DNA of 42,951 nucleotides from an uncultured Myxococcales bacterium. Lineage in GTDB: Bacteria > Myxococcota_A > Polyangia > Polyangiales > Polyangiaceae. The DNA is taken from assembly GCA_937872925.1 (NCBI GenBank), contig CALMUT010000201.1:1-42951 (forward strand), read 5' to 3'. The stretch's first letter is position 1. Each line of letters opens with the position of its first letter. The translations under genes were made by a program, and so were the position numbers. The notes beneath the pieces were generated by a model. It saw nothing but the letters and a program-made list of their open reading frames with translations, was not told the DNA's origin and made no database searches. Shown here piece by piece: positions 40,421 to 42,951 of this stretch.

Positions 40421-42535
40421 GTGGAATGGTTGCTCGGTGGATTGATCCTGGCGGGTGGGGCCGTGTGGGGGTGGGTGAAGGTCCAGCTGAAGAAGCAGCA
40501 GGCGCTGGAGGCGCGGGCTGCTGCAGCGGTCTCCGCCGGTGGCACTGATGTTCTGGATGTGTGTCGCCGCGCAATCGACGGTGCAGAGCGGATCCATGGA
40601 CGCAGGAGCCCCGGCACCGCATACTCGTGGAGCCTGCTTGCGTCCCACTTCCAGCAAGCATCCGAGTGGAAACAAGCGATCTCAGCATGGCGTTTTGCGC
40701 TGCGCTACGCGGCCTCTGCCGAAACAGAGGAGTGGCGCGGTTTCCGCGCTTCCGGCCACCAATCACTGGCGCTGTGCTACGTCGAAGTGGGGAAGCTCGA
40801 AAAGGCTTCGGAGCAGCTTGACCTGTCGGAGCTGCTCGACAGAGGAGAGGAGGGGACGGATCTCGCCGACACCACCGCCTTATATCGCGCGCGGATAGCT
40901 CGGCGTCATGGTCAGCTGGATCGCGCGGAAGCGTCGGTTCTGCGCTTGGTTGAACAACGACGGGGCCGAACGCGACGCGGCGGAGCCTACCGAAGTTCGC
41001 GCCAAGCAAGGCCACCCGGTAGCGCTAGCAGTGAACCTCTCGACGCCGTGCTTGGGCTTGCGTATTGGGAGCTGATGACCGTGCTCTCGGAGCAGGGGAG
41101 ACACGACGAGGCGCGGCTGTGGAGGATCGCCTCCATGACGGCTGCCTGGTCCGAAACGAATTGGAGCGACGGGTACCAGCAGACAGCCGCTCTGGAGGCG
41201 CAAGATCTCATGTTGGAGGGCGACTACGAGACGGCGCTTGCGCATTGGGATCCATTGACGCGCACCGAAGACCGCGATCTGGAACTCGAGGCAAGAGCCA
41301 ACAGCGGTCTGTGTGCCGAGCAACTCGGTCGTAGCGATGAAGCCGAGAACCACTATGCGCGCGCTATCGAGCTTGCGAAGGATCATGAAGGCGCGGAGGA
41401 ACTTCTGACGTGGTTGCACCGGACGCTGGCCACACTTCTCTGCCGCAGGCAGCCCATGGATTCAGTGCAGTCGTTCCGCATGGCGGAGCAGAATGACGGA
41501 ATGAGCGCCACGGAGCTTTCTTGCCTAGATGCAGAAACCTACGCAACGGCGCTGTGGCTGTCCGGAGAGCGCGAGGCCGCTGTTCGCGTGATGGTGCAGC
41601 GCTCAGAGTCGGAGGCAACCCCAGCCAGAATCACGGCGGATTCCGTCGACGAACTGCTGGTGTGGGCGTTCTGGAATGTTGGTCGCGGCCGAATAGGTGA
41701 TGCGGCAAGGCTGGAGGCTCGCGTCGCGGAGCTGTTCAGCGATGTCGCCCCCCGGCCTCACGCACTCGCGAACCACACAATACTCCGCTCGACCCTCCTC
41801 GGCTACCAAGGCAAGTTTGGCGAAGCAGAGGCGCTGAACGCCACCATGCGGCCGACGCTGCTGGAGGACCGGCGCCTTTTGGTACACCTGGACTGGTCTA
41901 CGGCAGCGCTCCAACTTGATCGCGGGCACCACCGCCAAGCGCGCGCGACATCGAAGGAGGCGCTCCAGACCGCAAGCACAGCGGAACTCGAGCAACGGGC
42001 AATCGCAGGGCTGCGCGTGCTCTGCGCGCGAAGCACTCTCGCGACCCGTGCGGAGGATGATGCGCGCGCCATACGCGAGCAGATCGCCTTGGTGCTCCCG
42101 CACTTGGCGCCGCTAGACAGTGAGCGGTTTGGCGTTCTGCTTCTTGATGCGGGGCTTGCAGCATTCCGAGACGAACTGGAAACAGCGGAAAGCACTCTGA
42201 AGCAGGCTGTCGACGTCTCGCTTCGTCTCTTCGGCTTTGCGCCAATCGCTCGACAGCGCCTGGCAGACACGTGCCTACGCCGCGGGCAACTCGACGCGGC
42301 AGAACGCGAGATCCACGAGGCGCTACGTGAGGCGGACGGCATATATAGCCTCGAGCATCCCCTGGTCGCCGAATGCAAGAGCACGCTTGGGCGGGTCAGG
42401 ATAGCGCAAGGCAATGCGGATCAAGGGCGCGAGCTCCTATCTAGTGCGTTGGCGATCTTTGAACAGCATGGTCACCAAAGCGCCGAGTCGATGCGAGCTG
42501 AGCTGGAGCAGGCTCGCGGTCTCGGCCCCCGGTAG
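40421..42535 (+). CDS. membrane-anchored TPR protein
   Basis: 704 aa from the GTG at 40421; GGAGG lies slightly far upstream. The N-terminus MEWLLGGLILAGGAVWGWV is one membrane anchor, followed by a basic region, so the bulk is probably cytoplasmic. Nearly all of the rest is TPR-like: AYSWSLLASHFQQASEWKQA, HQSLALCYVEVGKLEKASEQ, GLCAEQLGRSDEAENHYARA, AALQLDRGHHRQARATSKEA and, near the end, RLADTCLRRGQLDAAEREIH and LGRVRIAQGNADQGRELLSS. Ten or more repeats form a long superhelix. The C-terminal run with EHPLVAECKSTLGRVR resembles the TPRs attached to myxobacterial Ser/Thr kinases and ATPases (NB-ARC type), but there is no kinase or NTPase domain here. Partner unknown. Confidence 0.8.
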   Translation: MEWLLGGLILAGGAVWGWVKVQLKKQQALEARAAAAVSAGGTDVLDVCRRAIDGAERIHGRRSPGTAYSWSLLASHFQQASEWKQAISAWRFALRYAASAETEEWRGFRASGHQSLALCYVEVGKLEKASEQLDLSELLDRGEEGTDLADTTALYRARIARRHGQLDRAEASVLRLVEQRRGRTRRGGAYRSSRQARPPGSASSEPLDAVLGLAYWELMTVLSEQGRHDEARLWRIASMTAAWSETNWSDGYQQTAALEAQDLMLEGDYETALAHWDPLTRTEDRDLELEARANSGLCAEQLGRSDEAENHYARAIELAKDHEGAEELLTWLHRTLATLLCRRQPMDSVQSFRMAEQNDGMSATELSCLDAETYATALWLSGEREAAVRVMVQRSESEATPARITADSVDELLVWAFWNVGRGRIGDAARLEARVAELFSDVAPRPHALANHTILRSTLLGYQGKFGEAEALNATMRPTLLEDRRLLVHLDWSTAALQLDRGHHRQARATSKEALQTASTAELEQRAIAGLRVLCARSTLATRAEDDARAIREQIALVLPHLAPLDSERFGVLLLDAGLAAFRDELETAESTLKQAVDVSLRLFGFAPIARQRLADTCLRRGQLDAAEREIHEALREADGIYSLEHPLVAECKSTLGRVRIAQGNADQGRELLSSALAIFEQHGHQSAESMRAELEQARGLGPR

Positions 42536-42676
42536 CGGGAACTCGCGCATTCAGTCAGACAAAAGATGGCCAGAACTGAAGCACGAACCAGCGTCCCGAG
42601 GGGCTTGAGACTTTGAACCGTGGCCCTTGATGTCGATTTGGGGAGGGCTTGGTGCGAACTGGAGTAGAGGGTCGCA

Positions 42677-42951
42677 ATGCGACGCTTGGCGAACGTTTGG
42701 GTTCTGTTGGCATCGGTGAGTGGGATTGCGTGCAGCAGCTCGGGCGGGGGCGGCGCGGCGCTGCCGGACGCTGGCGCAGAGACCGGCGCGGGCGCAGGCG
42801 AAAGCGGCGGCAGCGGCGGCGCAAGCGGAAGCGGCGGCGCCAGCGGCGCAAGCGGAAGCGGCGGCGCCAGCGGCGGCGCCCGGGGCGGCGGCGGGGCCGG
42901 TGGGAGCGGGTGGGGGAGCGGCCGCGGGCGGGGCCGCGGGGGCCGGCGGGG
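42677..42951 (+). CDS. lipoprotein with Gly/Ser/Ala linker, 3' end outside the window
   Basis: The ATG at 42677 opens MRRLANVWVLLASVSGIAC, a clear lipoprotein signal with Cys19, then SSSGGGGAALPDAGAE and a long Gly/Ser/Ala linker that runs off the window after 91 complete codons. The functional domain is not visible. TAGAGG lies six bases before the ATG. The linker contains a perfect 27-bp duplication. Beyond ~42880 the reading changes to Gly/Arg-rich (GRGRGRGG) with long G runs, so a sequencing or assembly error at the very end is possible. Confidence 0.65.
   Translation, partial: MRRLANVWVLLASVSGIACSSSGGGGAALPDAGAETGAGAGESGGSGGASGSGGASGASGSGGASGGARGGGGAGGSGWGSGRGRGRGGRR
42818..42871 (+). 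repeat. perfect 27-bp tandem duplication in a lipoprotein linker
   Basis: Two identical units, 42818-42844 and 42845-42871, each beginning GGCGCAAGCGGAAGCGG and ending GCGCCAGC, encoding Gly/Ala/Ser. Likely variable in length among strains. Confidence 0.75.

Noticed and set aside
39660..41015. 451-codon open frame on the minus strand
   Set aside because: It runs across the small lipoprotein gene and the start of the TPR gene, with Arg/Pro/His-rich low-complexity translation typical of antisense frames.

Overview
The window is high-GC DNA with the marks of a myxobacterium, most likely a member of Polyangiales. The evidence is two proteins with MYXO-CTERM-type tails (a short Cys motif, one hydrophobic segment, then a basic end), many lipoproteins with long Gly/Ser/Ala linkers after the lipid-anchor Cys, and a Cys-rich protein built from CGTISNGCGG-type repeats. 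I call 36 protein genes, two of them cut by the window edges. I saw no rRNA, tRNA, CRISPR array, transposase or phage gene.

Layout. (1) 1-5019: a truncated SGNH-type hydrolase translationally coupled to a MYXO-CTERM heparinase II/III-type polysaccharide lyase, then two small lipoproteins, one carrying a collagen-like Gly-Lys-X tract. (2) 5036-11213, minus strand: a four-gene operon for a type II DMSO-reductase-family molybdoenzyme, in the order catalytic subunit, NarH-like Fe-S subunit, EbdC-like haem b subunit, TorD/NarJ-like chaperone. (3) 11598-13465: divergently, an arsenite S-adenosylmethionine methyltransferase (arsM) overlapping a Cys-rich MarR regulator, then a P-loop-like protein with a degenerate Walker A. 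(4) 13470-19920: a membrane TPR protein, two envelope proteins (one a Cip1/polysaccharide-lyase-like jelly roll), an SRPBCC protein, a small protein and a large LRR protein. (5) 20033-23776: an esterase lipoprotein, a Cys-rich lipoprotein and a pectate-lyase lipoprotein preceded by nested palindromes and a sigma-54-like promoter. (6) 23946-34274: a propeller-like protein, an HcpA-like Sel1 lipoprotein, a Cys-rich 135-bp-repeat lipoprotein, several unassigned envelope lipoproteins, a second MYXO-CTERM protein and a lipoprotein containing a Hint (hedgehog/intein) autoprocessing domain. (7) 34585-42951: a secreted protein, an EamA/DMT permease, a zinc-ribbon protein, small hypotheticals, further lipoproteins, a long TPR protein and a truncated lipoprotein.

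How it fits together. Roughly half of the genes encode lipid-anchored or secreted proteins. Four are candidate glycan-active enzymes or binders (SGNH hydrolase, heparinase-type lyase, Cip1-like protein, pectate lyase) and one is an esterase, which suggests surface polysaccharide degradation. The molybdoenzyme operon is a separate periplasmic redox module; its substrate cannot be read from sequence. It shares a 384-bp promoter region with arsM-marR.

Most notable observations: (a) a recurrent TAnnnT hexamer 5-8 nt before start codons that lack a Shine-Dalgarno, pointing to widespread leaderless transcription; (b) three adjacent perfect palindromes inside a 10-bp inverted repeat, upstream of a near-consensus sigma-54 promoter whose expected start site lies at the pectate-lyase start codon; (c) the lipid-anchored Hint protein with Lys instead of a splicing nucleophile, predicted to cleave rather than splice; (d) the molybdoenzyme with an atypical N-terminal Cys/His motif and a possibly lipidated haem subunit.
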